This document shows, piece by piece, positions 1 through 13,694 of a DNA stretch of 64,000 bases. The notes under the pieces were generated by a model, which made no database searches, was not told the DNA's origin, and was given only the letters and a program-made list of their open reading frames with translations. Within the stretch, counting starts at the first letter, position 1. Each line of letters opens with the position of its first letter. The DNA lies in assembly GCF_004362895.1 (NCBI RefSeq), contig NZ_SNXI01000013.1:16944-80943 (forward strand), in the 5' to 3' direction. The DNA comes from Idiomarina aquatica (GTDB lineage Bacteria > Pseudomonadota > Gammaproteobacteria > Enterobacterales > Alteromonadaceae). The translations under genes and the position numbers were made by a program.

Positions 1-645
1 ACAATAGCAGGTGCCCTAATGCCCAACATTCGACAAATAGGTGCTGATGACGTTTCGGCAAAAAGCGATTAACAACTTTTCTGACTACCGAGAAAACCGA
101 TAGTTTTGCTAAAAACTGGAAGATAACCTCCCAGAACCGCTCAATGAAGGTGCTGTGTGAGTCGCTCATGAATACGCTGTGCTACTTAAGTTATTGTTTA
201 CTGTACTTAGTTTACAGAATATCAACTTAATCTGTGTGGGTCTCGCGAATTTTCTCGGCTTTATTCGCTTTATCCGTGTATCTATTCCAAAGCTTCAGGC
301 GCTGGTTTTTCGGGGAAAGGTCATTTTGATCTCAATACAGAGGATATCGGGGAGAGTAGTCAATCACATACAGCCTGTGTAGTCGTTTTTAGCAAGACTA
401 CGGCGAATGATGTTACTTTAATAAGACCGTTGATTGCAACGAGGTTTGACGGCCTAGTAGTAATGCCCAGGGGGCCTTGACGGCGGGAGAGACCACACAT
501 TTCCTTGGTAAGTCAGAGCCCCTTCGCTTGCGTTGGGGCTTTTATTAATTACACCGTAGCCATAGATGAATATCTACAATTTTGTTTTGTAATCGCAAGG
601 CAAGCACTCCTTTGGTTGTGTCGTTTTACTAACACTTAATATTTC
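1..645. other. Left-edge region with no recognised gene
   Basis: No coding sequence can be supported here. Frame 1 is open from base 1 to a TAA at 70-72 (23 codons), so the tail of a gene entering from the left is possible, but I do not recognise it. The only longer open frame (179-382) lacks a ribosome-binding site and resembles no family I know. A 6-bp stem with an 11-base loop lies near 379-402. The only clear element is the terminator-like hairpin at 517-550. Confidence 0.5.
517..550 (+). terminator. Rho-independent terminator (+ strand)
   Basis: AGCCCC (517-522) pairs with GGGGCT (535-540), with a small inner CGC/GCG stem in the loop, and a T-rich tract (TTTTATTAATT) follows. It would end a transcript coming from the left of the window. 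What that transcript encodes is not visible. Confidence 0.6.
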
Positions 646-2559
646 TTATAGGGCCAGGCGCAATAACGGGGCGGTGACGTCCTGGACACCGATGACGCCG
701 TCGATGGATTTGATTTGGCGCTCCAGGCTTTTGGCGCGGTGCGGCAGGTAGGTTTGTACGTAGTTGAGGTCGTCGCGGAAAGCGCGGATGACCGGCCGTT
801 TGCAACGGTACAGCTCGATATTCACCGCTAGTAACTTCTTCTCTTTGTAGAGCTTTTTCATATACAGGCTGGCTTCGTTAAAGCTGGTGAAATCACTTAG
901 CCAGCGGCCGTTTACCGTCGGCTCGGCCTGGTTATCGCTTTGGCTGAGGCGCAGTAATAACGTCTTGGTATCGGCATGTTCAGCCGGGTCGATATATTTT
1001 AATCGCTCGAGAATTTCGTTTTCGATTTTTTTGCCGCCCAAAATATAATGACTGCGGCTGAGCCATAATTCCGGATTCTGAAACCAGCCCGGCAACCCCT
1101 GTTTGAACGGCATCAGAGCGGCTAAACCAATATCTTGTTGCTTAGCTTCGCGGTGTACAAACAGCGCATTGCACAGACCACATTTGGTGTATAACTGCGT
1201 TAACCGCGGATGCTCTTCTACCACTTTAGTGCCCTGCACGCCCTGTAAATGCAGTCGGTGTGGTTTTAGCACATCCAGTTTTAACTCCGACCCTTTAATC
1301 GTTTTCCAGCCAGGCAAATCAATGGCACTAACCAGGCCAACGAACAGTTTATCGAGGCTACTATAGGTTACGCTCAGTACCAGCGCCTGCACCGAATAGC
1401 CCGCGCGCTTGAGCCCGGCGAGTATGTTTTTAATCGCCGGCTGCTTAGCCAGCGCTACCGTCGACACGGCATAATGGCGCTTTTCGCCCTTAACGTTAAG
1501 GGTTAAAAAGTAAAACGGCAGTTGCAGCCGGATTTGTTCGCTATGGCCGCGTAACTCGGCCAGTTTTAACCTTAACCAGCGTTGATTAATTAACGCATTC
1601 AATAGCTGCGGCGTTTTCTTACAGCAGGAATCAATTAGCGCACTGTTGCTCTCGGTGGCAATGGCGTAAGCGGTCTTTTCCGGGTTGCCGCTAAAGATAA
1701 CCGGCACGCCCTGCTGGCTTTGCAGCCACTGGCTTTCGTGGCCTTTGGCGCGCACCGAGAGGATAACATGGTCAACATTCACCTTGTAACGGAATTTATA
1801 GCCGTTCAGCAGGCCGCGCAGCAGTTTATCCAGCGCATCGTCATCGGCTACGGCGTCACGGCGCAGGCGTAAATAGCTTTGTTTGTCTTTTTCGTGGGTG
1901 CCCAGCACCTGGTAGCTGTAGGGTTGGCTCTGATCAAAGACAAACTCTTTGGCCAGCCCCAGGTAAAAAATGGCGACTGTTTGGTGTAGTAGTTTTTGCA
2001 CCGGTGCGGTGGCGGGGAGTTTTAGCTGTACGCCCTGCAATGAAATGTCGACGGTCACGGCTTTTAGCTTAATGAGCTTGCCGTCTATGCGGCCTTTCAC
2101 GACCACGTCGGTGACAAAATTCATGCGCTCTTCGCTACGGCGGTAATAGCGCCCCAGCACAAAGCTACCCAGCTTACTCTGGCTGTCGGCCTCGATTTGC
2201 TTGGTGACGCGAGTCTGCTGTTGCTCGCGCATGTACTGCATGATGTTGCGGTAGATTTCGTCGGTATACACACCGTTGTTGGCTTTTAGGCCGTCGGTAA
2301 AGATTTTTTGCGCTTCGGCGTTAAAAAAGTGGGTGCGGCCCTGGTATTCGTACATTGCAACCGGTCCGGGCACCTTGCGGCGCAGGTCGATGGCAGCGGT
2401 GCTGGGTTTGGTCAGCTCGTTCAGCTTTATTTTGAGCTGCAGCTTTTGCGGGCCGCTAAGGTGTGCTGTTTTCTCGGCAAACAGGCGCTCAAAACTGGCC
2501 GAATGCACCTTATGCTTAAGCTCGTTAATTAATTTCTGTAACCCGAGTCCCCTGACCAT
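646..2559 (-). CDS. PilZ-domain protein (c-di-GMP receptor), 637 aa
   Basis: Large cytoplasmic protein with a PilZ domain about residues 135-225. The c-di-GMP-binding signature is intact: R141-x3-R145 followed about 25 residues later by D171-x-S-x2-G176. The remaining about 500 residues match no domain I can name, and I see no signal peptide or membrane segment. The start at 2559 is supported by GGGAGG just upstream. This is probably one of the long PilZ proteins of marine gammaproteobacteria that sense c-di-GMP; its output is unknown. It is transcribed alone. The GGDEF protein at 23645-25066 is a possible source of the ligand (inference). Confidence 0.85.
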   Translation of the reverse strand: MVRGLGLQKLINELKHKVHSASFERLFAEKTAHLSGPQKLQLKIKLNELTKPSTAAIDLRRKVPGPVAMYEYQGRTHFFNAEAQKIFTDGLKANNGVYTDEIYRNIMQYMREQQQTRVTKQIEADSQSKLGSFVLGRYYRRSEERMNFVTDVVVKGRIDGKLIKLKAVTVDISLQGVQLKLPATAPVQKLLHQTVAIFYLGLAKEFVFDQSQPYSYQVLGTHEKDKQSYLRLRRDAVADDDALDKLLRGLLNGYKFRYKVNVDHVILSVRAKGHESQWLQSQQGVPVIFSGNPEKTAYAIATESNSALIDSCCKKTPQLLNALINQRWLRLKLAELRGHSEQIRLQLPFYFLTLNVKGEKRHYAVSTVALAKQPAIKNILAGLKRAGYSVQALVLSVTYSSLDKLFVGLVSAIDLPGWKTIKGSELKLDVLKPHRLHLQGVQGTKVVEEHPRLTQLYTKCGLCNALFVHREAKQQDIGLAALMPFKQGLPGWFQNPELWLSRSHYILGGKKIENEILERLKYIDPAEHADTKTLLLRLSQSDNQAEPTVNGRWLSDFTSFNEASLYMKKLYKEKKLLAVNIELYRCKRPVIRAFRDDLNYVQTYLPHRAKSLERQIKSIDGVIGVQDVTAPLLRLAL

Positions 2560-2657
2560 TCAAACCTCCCTGACGTTACCTCCATGTAACATGCGCTTAA
2601 CATACTTTATTAATGGATGGTTGGCAATGGGGTCGGTTCTTTACGAGGACGAGCGCT

Positions 2658-2770
2658 AACCACGGAGAGCACGGAGGGCACGGAGAAAAGCCTTTTAAAT
2701 TTTAAACCTAAATTGTGTTTTACCCTTAAGATGTTTTCTCCGTGCTCTCCGTGTCCTCCGTGGTTAAATC
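2658..2770 (+). repeat. CCACGGAG palindromic repeat, copy A
   Basis: The left arm 2658-2690 carries three CGGAG units and the right arm 2734-2765 is its near-perfect reverse complement. They are separated by an A+T-rich centre. The right half matches copies B to E (CCTTAA, then TTTTCTCCGTG, then CCGTGGTTA). It lies between the yeeZ-like gene and the PilZ gene. Short open frames across it, rich in Thr-Glu-Ser, are artefacts of the repeat. Confidence 0.85.
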
Positions 2771-2778
2771 TTTGGAAC

Positions 2779-2806
2779 GTGCGTCAGGACGCACGCGACG
2801 GGTTAA
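2779..2806 (+). repeat. REP-like hairpin overlapping a gene end
   Basis: CGTGCGTC-AG-GACGCACG forms an 8-bp stem and is followed by CGACGGG. The stop codon and last four codons of the SDR gene (2784-3632, minus strand) lie inside this hairpin, so the repeat now supplies the end of that protein. Confidence 0.7.
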
Positions 2807-3632
2807 TCATTTCGGCGTAGCCGTGGCGGTAGGTGGGGTATTCGAGGGTGAAGCCGGTGTTGCGGACGCGGCTGTTGTTGCAGCGCTTGGAACCGCGCGG
2901 GCCGGGGCCGGGTTCGACTTCGGACGATACTTCTACGCCCAATTGCCGTGCCAGCCATTGGTATACCTCGTATTGCATCACCGGTTCGTCATCACTTAAC
3001 AGGTATAGGTTATTGCGCTTTTCAGGGTATTCCAGCAAAAACGCAATAAAGCGGGCGACGTCGTCCTGATGAATTCGGTTGGTCCAGCTCTCGCGCAAGG
3101 TGACTTTACCGGCTTTTAACTGGCGCAGCATAAAGTCTCGTCCTGCACCATAAATGCCGCTACAGCGTATAATCGTCGACGGCACCGGCAAGTCGCGTAC
3201 CAAGGCTTCGGCCTGCAGCAACATGCGCCCCGAGTCCGATTCTGGCTCACAGGGCGAATCCTCGTCCACCCACTCACCATTTTGCTGGCCATACACCCCG
3301 GTGCTGGACACATAAATCACGTAGGGGGCATAATCCAGGCCACTAATCACCTGCTGCAAATGCCTGCAGGGCACGACATAGCCGTTGCGGTAGCCGTCTG
3401 AATCATACGAAGACGGCGTCAGCGTTACCAGCACGGCACCGAATTCGTTGCCATGCAAGACCGCGCGCAGATCCTGCTCATTGCCCGCATCGGCAGCTAT
3501 TAATTCGACCCCGTCTACAGGCGGCTTGTCATCCGGATCCCGGCAAACACCTACCACCGAATGCCCCGCCGCCACGAACCGCCGCGCCGCACGCTGCGCA
3601 ATATCGCCATAACCAATTGATAATATTTTCAT
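2784..3632 (-). CDS. YeeZ-like NAD(P)-dependent SDR/epimerase-type protein
   Basis: Extended short-chain dehydrogenase/reductase of 282 aa. The N-terminus has a Rossmann glycine pattern (IGYGDIAQ, residues 6-13). A YVSSTGVYG segment near residue 110 resembles the SDR active-site strand (Ser and Tyr present). Overall it resembles the E. coli YeeZ / GDP-mannose-epimerase-like group, whose substrate is not established. The last residues and TGA stop come from a REP-like hairpin, so the C-terminus may be slightly altered compared with relatives. The ribosome-binding site is weak. It stands alone between two copies of the CCACGGAG repeat. Confidence 0.8.
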   Translation of the reverse strand: MKILSIGYGDIAQRAARRFVAAGHSVVGVCRDPDDKPPVDGVELIAADAGNEQDLRAVLHGNEFGAVLVTLTPSSYDSDGYRNGYVVPCRHLQQVISGLDYAPYVIYVSSTGVYGQQNGEWVDEDSPCEPESDSGRMLLQAEALVRDLPVPSTIIRCSGIYGAGRDFMLRQLKAGKVTLRESWTNRIHQDDVARFIAFLLEYPEKRNNLYLLSDDEPVMQYEVYQWLARQLGVEVSSEVEPGPGPRGSKRCNNSRVRNTGFTLEYPTYRHGYAEMINPSRAS

Positions 3633-3678
3633 ACGGCAGAATATAACACCATTCGATGGGGTTAGGGCAAGAGATATA

Positions 3679-3855
3679 ACCGCAGAGACGCTGAGGGCGC
3701 AGAGGAAAGACTTATATTGTTAAAACATTTAACCACAGAGTACACGGAGAGCACGGAGAAAAGATTTTTAAAGTAAAAACCTCAACAAGCGGTTTTTTGG
3801 GTTTCCCCTTAAAAGGTTTTCTCCGTGTGCTCTGCGCCTCTGCGGTTATATCTTT
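3679..3855 (+). repeat. CCACGGAG palindromic repeat, copy B (nested mosaic)
   Basis: Two left arms occur in series: 3679-3712 (ACCGCAGAG type) and 3731-3763 (ACCACAGAG/CACGGAG type). A single right arm (3817-3855) is a hybrid: its inner half (CTCCGTGTGC) pairs with the second left arm and its outer half (CTCTGCGCCTCTGCGGTTAT) with the first. It fills most of the gap between the SDR gene and the 4028-4763 module; nothing else is seen in that gap except the promoter at 3955. Confidence 0.8.
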
Positions 3856-3954
3856 GAAGGAATAGCGTGCGTAACCGATGAAACCATTTGTTGCTGTGTC
3901 TCAGCACCCACCACGGGACTCTATTCGGATCCCATTTTAAGCAGACTTTTTAGA

Positions 3955-4002
3955 TTGAACTATGCTTATAAACCACATATTAAAAATATTGTCGATTGAC
4001 AA
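3955..4002 (+). promoter_or_regulatory. Promoter and possible operator of the 4028-4763 module
   Basis: TTGAAC (3955-3960) and TATTAA (3978-3983) are separated by 17 bp, a plausible sigma-70 promoter. The inverted repeat TTGTC-GATT-GACAA (3989-4002) falls at the expected transcription start. Autorepression by the helix-turn-helix protein of the module would fit this position (inference). Confidence 0.45.
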
Positions 4003-4027
4003 CACAAAGATAAAGGACTATCTTTTC

Positions 4028-4291
4028 ATGAAACGGAAAAAACACACCTCAAAGTGCATAGAAAGTGCAATAGTCTTCGCCGAAAGCAAAGGATGGTCGA
4101 TCATATCAGGCGGAAAAAGTTCTCATTGTTGGGGGCGGATGCTATGCCCTTTTGGTGCACGAAACAAAGAATGCCGTTGCGGAGAGTTTTGCCTTGTCTC
4201 CATTTGGGGGACACCCAAAAATCATGAACAGCATGCACGCATGTTGATAAAAGCAGTCGAAAAATGTCAGTGGCGGGGACAAAATGACTAA
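4028..4291 (+). CDS. Small Cys-rich protein, putative toxin of a two-gene module
   Basis: 87 aa if started at the ATG at 4028, which has AAAGGA ten bases upstream; an earlier in-frame ATG at 3962 lies upstream of the likely -10 and is disfavoured. The protein has a basic N-terminus (MKRKKHTSK), a helix containing AESKGW, and a conserved-looking core with WGRM, CPFG, CRCGEFC and SIWGTPKNHEQHA. I recall this family as unnamed small proteins paired with an HTH gene, but I know of no demonstrated function. A HicA-like or other toxin role is inference from size and pairing. It overlaps the next gene by 8 bp. Confidence 0.6.
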   Translation: MKRKKHTSKCIESAIVFAESKGWSIISGGKSSHCWGRMLCPFGARNKECRCGEFCLVSIWGTPKNHEQHARMLIKAVEKCQWRGQND

Positions 4292-4763
4292 ATACTATGA
4301 ATTCAGCCTTCGGTTTGACGTCTCAAACTGTGGCAAAAACCAGGATCAAATTGACGATAGTTTGTTTGAGGCTGGCTGCGATGATGCGCTAGTACGTCAT
4401 GGCCGCCACGGCGAGATTAATATCACCTTCGAACGCCAGTCATCAACGGCGCTTGATGCGATGCAAGATGCGCAAAAGCAGGTGCTTTTAGCGTTGCCGC
4501 AAGCAAAATTACTCGAAGTGAAACCGGACTTTGTCGGTCCGACGGATATCGCCCGTGTATATTCAATCACTCGACAGCGAGTTCAGGCTCTGGTTAATAC
4601 AAAACTATCGCACGTTCATCCTTTCACTAGCGTCGGCAATACACAAATTTTTAGGCTGGCGAATGTTATCGACGCTTTAGATAGCCAAGGCCGTCACCAC
4701 GCAGACGAGGCTATCCGCGAAGCCGCAACCGCTGCCATGCAGCTTAACCGGCAAAACCTATAG
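4284..4763 (+). CDS. Helix-turn-helix protein, putative antitoxin/regulator of the module
   Basis: 159 aa, translationally coupled to the upstream gene by an 8-bp overlap. Residues 1-75 look like a small alpha/beta domain. Residues about 92-135 (GPTDIARVY, then TRQRVQALV) resemble a MerR/excisionase-type winged helix that binds DNA. The pairing of a small Cys-rich protein with a DNA-binding partner suggests a toxin-antitoxin or self-regulating accessory unit. The module sits between a full and a half CCACGGAG repeat. A hairpin at 4765-4778 (CCGATT/AATCGG) just after the stop may aid termination. Confidence 0.6.
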   Translation: MTKYYEFSLRFDVSNCGKNQDQIDDSLFEAGCDDALVRHGRHGEINITFERQSSTALDAMQDAQKQVLLALPQAKLLEVKPDFVGPTDIARVYSITRQRVQALVNTKLSHVHPFTSVGNTQIFRLANVIDALDSQGRHHADEAIREAATAAMQLNRQNL

Positions 4764-4779
4764 GCCGATTCCAATCGGT

Positions 4780-4828
4780 GTTTACCTTTAAAAGGTTTTC
4801 TCCGTGTTCTCGGTGTTCTCGGTGGTGG
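4780..4828 (+). repeat. CCACGGAG repeat, right half only (copy C)
   Basis: TTTACCTTTAAAAGG followed by TTTTCTCCGTG and CTCGGTGG matches the right half of copies A, B, D and E. No left arm is present on its 5' side; the two-gene module is there instead. Confidence 0.7.
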
Positions 4829-4840
4829 GATGTCTTGAAC

Positions 4841-4899
4841 GTGCGCCAAAGGCGCACGCTACGGGATTGGTTTGCGTGCGCCGGAGGCGCACGGTACGG
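4841..4899 (+). repeat. Two REP-like hairpins
   Basis: GTGCGCC-AAA-GGCGCAC (4841-4857) and GTGCGCC-GGA-GGCGCAC (4876-4892) lie in tandem, each followed by GCTACGG or GGTACGG. They lie just downstream of gltD (minus strand) and may mark the 3' end of the gltBD transcript. Confidence 0.7.
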
Positions 4900-4911
4900 G
4901 GCAGAGGTGCG

Positions 4912-10793
<5,882 letters not shown>

Positions 10794-10803
10794 TTGATAC
10801 TCC

Positions 10804-10821
10804 AATGAATGAATATTCATT
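10804..10821. promoter_or_regulatory. Candidate ArgR box in the gltB leader
   Basis: AATGAATGAATATTCATT fits the 18-bp ARG-box consensus (TGAAT-four W-ATTCA) with both half-sites perfect and three of four central bases A/T. It lies 11 bp upstream of the gltB start, between the predicted -10 and the ribosome-binding site. ArgR control of gltBD is reported in Pseudomonas aeruginosa, so arginine-responsive repression is a reasonable inference. Confidence 0.55.
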
Positions 10822-10829
10822 CTTATTAG

Positions 10830-10858
10830 ATTATCATGCGATGCCGCGAATTTGTAAT
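10830..10858 (-). promoter_or_regulatory. Possible gltB promoter
   Basis: On the minus strand, ATTACA and GATAAT are 17 bp apart, and the -10 is preceded by TG (TGATAAT). The match to sigma-70 consensus is moderate. The start point would lie at or in the ArgR-box match. Confidence 0.4.
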
Positions 10859-10944
10859 AAATTTGTTGAATGGTGGGGTTGAATTTTATGGAGCATCGCC
10901 GATGCGGATAGAGGGGGATTTATTCTGACTTCCGGCTTTGGATT

Positions 10945-11185
10945 CGAGTCCGTCGGTGCGCTCCCTTCGGTCGCTAAACCGGCGGGTACGTACGATTTGA
11001 ATTAATATCCTGGGGTAGCCGGCATCGGGGCTTTGAATACTATTTGCGGCTGGATTCTAAAACCAAAAGAATACAACGCGGCACCCTAAAAATGAGATAG
11101 CCCTGAACGCAGAAAGAACCCTTTGCATATCGTGTGTAGCCGCCGGTTTAGTGAGGCGCAGCCGAACGCACCGGCGGGGCTAAGC
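10945..11185. repeat. Long inverted-repeat element, copy 1
   Basis: The left arm 10950-10988 (GTCGGTGCG, GGTCGCTAAACCGGCGGGTA) is the near reverse complement of 11137-11179 (TAGCCGCCGGTTTAG, CGCACCGGCGG), with about 150 bp between them. A related element lies at 52618-52840; both carry GAATTAA-x-ATC-x-TGGGG just inside the left arm. It fills the 400-bp gap between nadA and gltB, in which I see no gene. Confidence 0.65.
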
Positions 11186-11226
11186 CCGCCGTCACCTAAA
11201 AATTTCAATCAAAACCGTCGACCCAA

Positions 11227-12261
11227 TTACCGCGCGTTAAAAGCAAGCATGCGGTCGAGGGGGAGCATGGCTTGTTTGCCGAGCTCGGGGTCGACGTGGA
11301 TTTCGTGGGTTGCGCCGCCGTGTTCGAGGGCGTCGGCAATAGCCACCAGGCCGTTCATTGCCATCCACGGGCAGTGCGCGCAGCTGCGGCAGGTGGCGCC
11401 GTTACCGGCGGTTGGTGCTTCTAAAAAAGTTTTGTTTGGCTGCAGTTGCTGCATTTTATAGAAAATGCCGCGGTCGGTGGCCACGATAAAGGTATCGTTA
11501 GGCAATTCCTGGCTGGCCTTGATCAGCTGCGAGGTCGAACCGACAGCGTCCGCCATATCAACGATATTTTGCGGTGACTCCGGGTGTACCAGAATTGCAG
11601 CATCAGGATGCACTTTTTTGAGGTCTTTAAGCGCTTTCGCTTTAAACTCATCGTGCACTACACAGGCGCCCTGCCACATCACCATGTCAGCGCCGGTTTG
11701 CTTCTGAATGTAGTTACCCAGGTGGCGGTCAGGGCCCCAGAGGATTTTTTCGCCCTTGCTGTCCAGGTGCTCAACTAAATCCAGTGCCATGCTTGATGTT
11801 ACCACCCAGTCGGCACGCGCTTTAACGGCAGCAGAGGTGTTAGCGTAGACCACCACGGTGCGATCCGGATGCTCGTCACAAAACGCAGCGAACTTATCCG
11901 GCGGGCAACCCAGATCGAGCGAGCACTCAGCTTTGAGGGTTGGCATCAGCACGGTTTTGTTAGGTGTCAGGATTTTTGCTGTTTCGCCCATAAAGCGCAC
12001 GCCGGCAACAATCAATGTATCGGCGTCGTGGTCGCGACCAAAACGTGCCATCTCCAGCGAGTCAGCAACGCAACCACCGGTCTCTTCAGCCAGCGCCTGA
12101 ATTTCGGGATCGGTGTAATAGTGCGCAACCAGCACCGCATTGCGTTGCTGTAATAAGTCTTTAATACGCGCACGGTATTCTGCTTTCTGTTCGTCAGATA
12201 ATGGCTTCGGCTTAGGCGGAAACGCGTAATCTAAATTATCTAGAGTTTGGATCGCTGACAT
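11227..12261 (-). CDS. nadA: Quinolinate synthase
   Basis: 344 aa. It condenses iminoaspartate with dihydroxyacetone phosphate to quinolinate in NAD biosynthesis, using a 4Fe-4S cluster. The expected cysteines are visible in [16 protein letters not shown] and the CRSCAHCPW segment. The longer open frame up to 12381 runs into the CCACGGAG repeat and begins with repeat-coded residues; the ATG at 12261 has AGGAAG close upstream and gives a normal N-terminus (MSAIQTLDN), so I use that. Confidence 0.95.
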   Translation of the reverse strand: MSAIQTLDNLDYAFPPKPKPLSDEQKAEYRARIKDLLQQRNAVLVAHYYTDPEIQALAEETGGCVADSLEMARFGRDHDADTLIVAGVRFMGETAKILTPNKTVLMPTLKAECSLDLGCPPDKFAAFCDEHPDRTVVVYANTSAAVKARADWVVTSSMALDLVEHLDSKGEKILWGPDRHLGNYIQKQTGADMVMWQGACVVHDEFKAKALKDLKKVHPDAAILVHPESPQNIVDMADAVGSTSQLIKASQELPNDTFIVATDRGIFYKMQQLQPNKTFLEAPTAGNGATCRSCAHCPWMAMNGLVAIADALEHGGATHEIHVDPELGKQAMLPLDRMLAFNAR

Positions 12262-12357
12262 ACTTCCTACATCTTTATTCGGTAAAGTCCTATATACGTG
12301 CGGGCAAGTATAGCGGATTTCAATGGCAAATGCCGAGACATATAACCCCAAACACCT

Positions 12358-12476
12358 AACCACGGAGAGCACGGAGGGCACGGAGGAAAGACTTTCAATG
12401 TTAAAGCCCCAGGAATCATACTTTGGTTTCCTTTAAAAAGGTTTTCTCTGTGTTCTCCGTGTCCTCTGTGGTTATA
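12358..12476 (+). repeat. CCACGGAG palindromic repeat, copy D
   Basis: Left arm 12358-12392 and right arm 12437-12473 surround an A+T-rich centre with CCTTTAAAAAGG. It lies between nadA and the tRNA-Lys genes, in the same orientation as the other copies. It is the main content of the 250-bp gap here. Confidence 0.85.
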
Positions 12477-12512
12477 TCTTTGATTTTTATCTTTGAGGTT
12501 CTTAAAGGGAAA

Positions 12513-12588
12513 TGGTGGGTTGTGCAGGATTCGAACCTGCGACCAATTGATTAAAAGTCAACTGCTCTACCAACTGAGCTAACAACCC
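12513..12588 (-). tRNA. tRNA-Lys (anticodon TTT), second copy in transcript order
   Basis: 76 nt on the minus strand, starting GGGTTGTTAGCTCAGTTGG and ending in an encoded CCA. The anticodon loop reads CTTTTAA, and the T arm is GGTTCGAATCC. It is closely similar to E. coli tRNA-Lys. Confidence 0.97.
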
Positions 12589-12603
12589 ATATTCTGGCGT
12601 GTT

Positions 12604-12626
12604 CTTGTGCCGAAGGCACAAGCTAC
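12604..12626 (+). repeat. REP-like hairpin between the tRNA genes
   Basis: CTTGTGCC-GAA-GGCACAAG followed by CTAC. It lies in the 53-bp spacer between the two tRNA-Lys genes. Confidence 0.65.
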
Positions 12627-12641
12627 TGGTTTGGGAGGAAG

Positions 12642-12717
12642 TGGTGGGTTGTGCAGGATTCGAACCTGCGACCAATTGATTAAAAGTCAACTGCTCTACC
12701 AACTGAGCTAACAACCC
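12642..12717 (-). tRNA. tRNA-Lys (anticodon TTT), first copy in transcript order
   Basis: 76 nt with an encoded CCA and, by eye, the same sequence as the copy at 12513-12588. It is probably co-transcribed with it from the promoter at 12781-12808. Confidence 0.97.
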
Positions 12718-12780
12718 ACGTCCAAACGTGCCGTTACCAACGCTAAACCGGAGACGATTTGTCCTTGGCAACGGCGGCAT

Positions 12781-12808
12781 AGTTTACTTAAATAACGCTG
12801 TGATGCAA
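12781..12808 (-). promoter_or_regulatory. Possible promoter of the tRNA-Lys pair
   Basis: On the minus strand, TTGCAT and TAAACT are 16 bp apart, followed by a G+C-rich discriminator (ATGCCGCCG), as is common for stable-RNA promoters. Confidence 0.4.
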
Positions 12809-12879
12809 CTGATTATTTCAGTTTTTTGTGCGACTGCTTAATTCACCAGCAGTTGTTACCTTCGTGTTAGCAAAGGCGA

Positions 12880-12910
12880 GCAAAAACAGCGATTAATTTA
12901 ACCGCTGTTT
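12880..12910 (-). terminator. Terminator of the tol-pal-cpoB operon
   Basis: On the minus strand, AAACAGCG (in the last cpoB codons) pairs with CGCTGTTT, followed by more T residues. The stem overlaps the cpoB stop codon. Confidence 0.6.
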
Positions 12911-13669
12911 GGCCAGATTAGCTTCGGTACTGTCCGGGTATTCTGACACAACCTGCTGATAAAACGACTCGGCATCGGCACTACGGCCCTGCTCCGAGGC
13001 AATAACGCCCAGCTTTAACAAACAATCTGCGCGTTTGTTACTGTCGGGATAGTCGTTAACCACTGTCTGAAAGTGTGTTTTTGCTTTATCGTACGCTTGC
13101 TGTGCAAACTGCAGTTGGCCTAGCCAGTAATGCGCATTAGGCAGGTAACTTGAGTTCGGAAACTGCTGGATAAACTGCTCGAATGCAGGAATTGCCGCGT
13201 CGTAACGCTTGTCTTCCAACACTAAAGCAATAGCACGGTCATAGGCGTCGTTTTCGCTGAGGTTACTGGAATAACCCGAGTTGCCACCATCCGCAGAGCC
13301 GGAACTGTCGGTAGGTATCGTCTGAACGCCCCCGCCAGAACCACCAAACGACGATCCGCCCTGCTCCTTCAGTTGACTGAAGCGACGGTCAATTTCCTGA
13401 TACAGCTCGCGCTGACGTTGCAGTAGCTGCTCCAGGCGATACTCGTGCTCCTCGGTAATACCACGAAGCTCGGCGACATCCTGTTGCAAAGTACTTAACT
13501 GGTCCATCAGCTGCAATTGAGCACCCTGGCGTGCCTCCATCATACGTTCGATAGTGGCCAGGCGTTGCTCCAGCGAGCCGGCTGAATCAGAAAGGCTGGA
13601 AACCGGGGCCTGCGCCATAGCGGCGGCAGGCACCAGTAAGCTCATCGCAATTAGCGTTTTTTTCAACAT
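12893..13669 (-). CDS. cpoB: Cell division coordinator CpoB (YbgF)
   Basis: 258-aa periplasmic protein. It has a signal peptide (residues 1-20, ending AMAQ), an N-terminal trimerising coiled coil (about 25-100), a Gly/Ser-rich linker, and C-terminal TPR repeats (about 138-255). It binds TolA and couples peptidoglycan synthesis to outer-membrane constriction. It is the last gene of the tol-pal operon. In Pseudomonas queE and queC often follow; they are not in this window. Confidence 0.93.
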   Translation of the reverse strand: MLKKTLIAMSLLVPAAAMAQAPVSSLSDSAGSLEQRLATIERMMEARQGAQLQLMDQLSTLQQDVAELRGITEEHEYRLEQLLQRQRELYQEIDRRFSQLKEQGGSSFGGSGGGVQTIPTDSSGSADGGNSGYSSNLSENDAYDRAIALVLEDKRYDAAIPAFEQFIQQFPNSSYLPNAHYWLGQLQFAQQAYDKAKTHFQTVVNDYPDSNKRADCLLKLGVIASEQGRSADAESFYQQVVSEYPDSTEANLAKQRLN

Positions 13670-13694
13670 GGTTGAATACAGCTAACGTTAGCGA

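Noticed and set aside
361..550. Possible 5S rRNA end before the first terminator
   Set aside because: I compared the stretch with the 5S consensus by eye and found no match to its conserved helices.
2617..2820. Small ORF rich in Thr-Glu-Ser across repeat copy A
   Set aside because: It is the translation of the CCACGGAG palindrome; such ORFs appear wherever the repeat occurs and have no ribosome-binding site.
12262..12381. N-terminal extension of nadA
   Set aside because: The first residues are read from the CCACGGAG repeat; the ATG at 12261 has a good ribosome-binding site and gives the family's normal length.
12502..12780. Minus-strand ORF across the two tRNA-Lys genes
   Set aside because: It is a translation of the tRNA genes themselves, with a duplicated peptide as the result of the duplicated tRNA.
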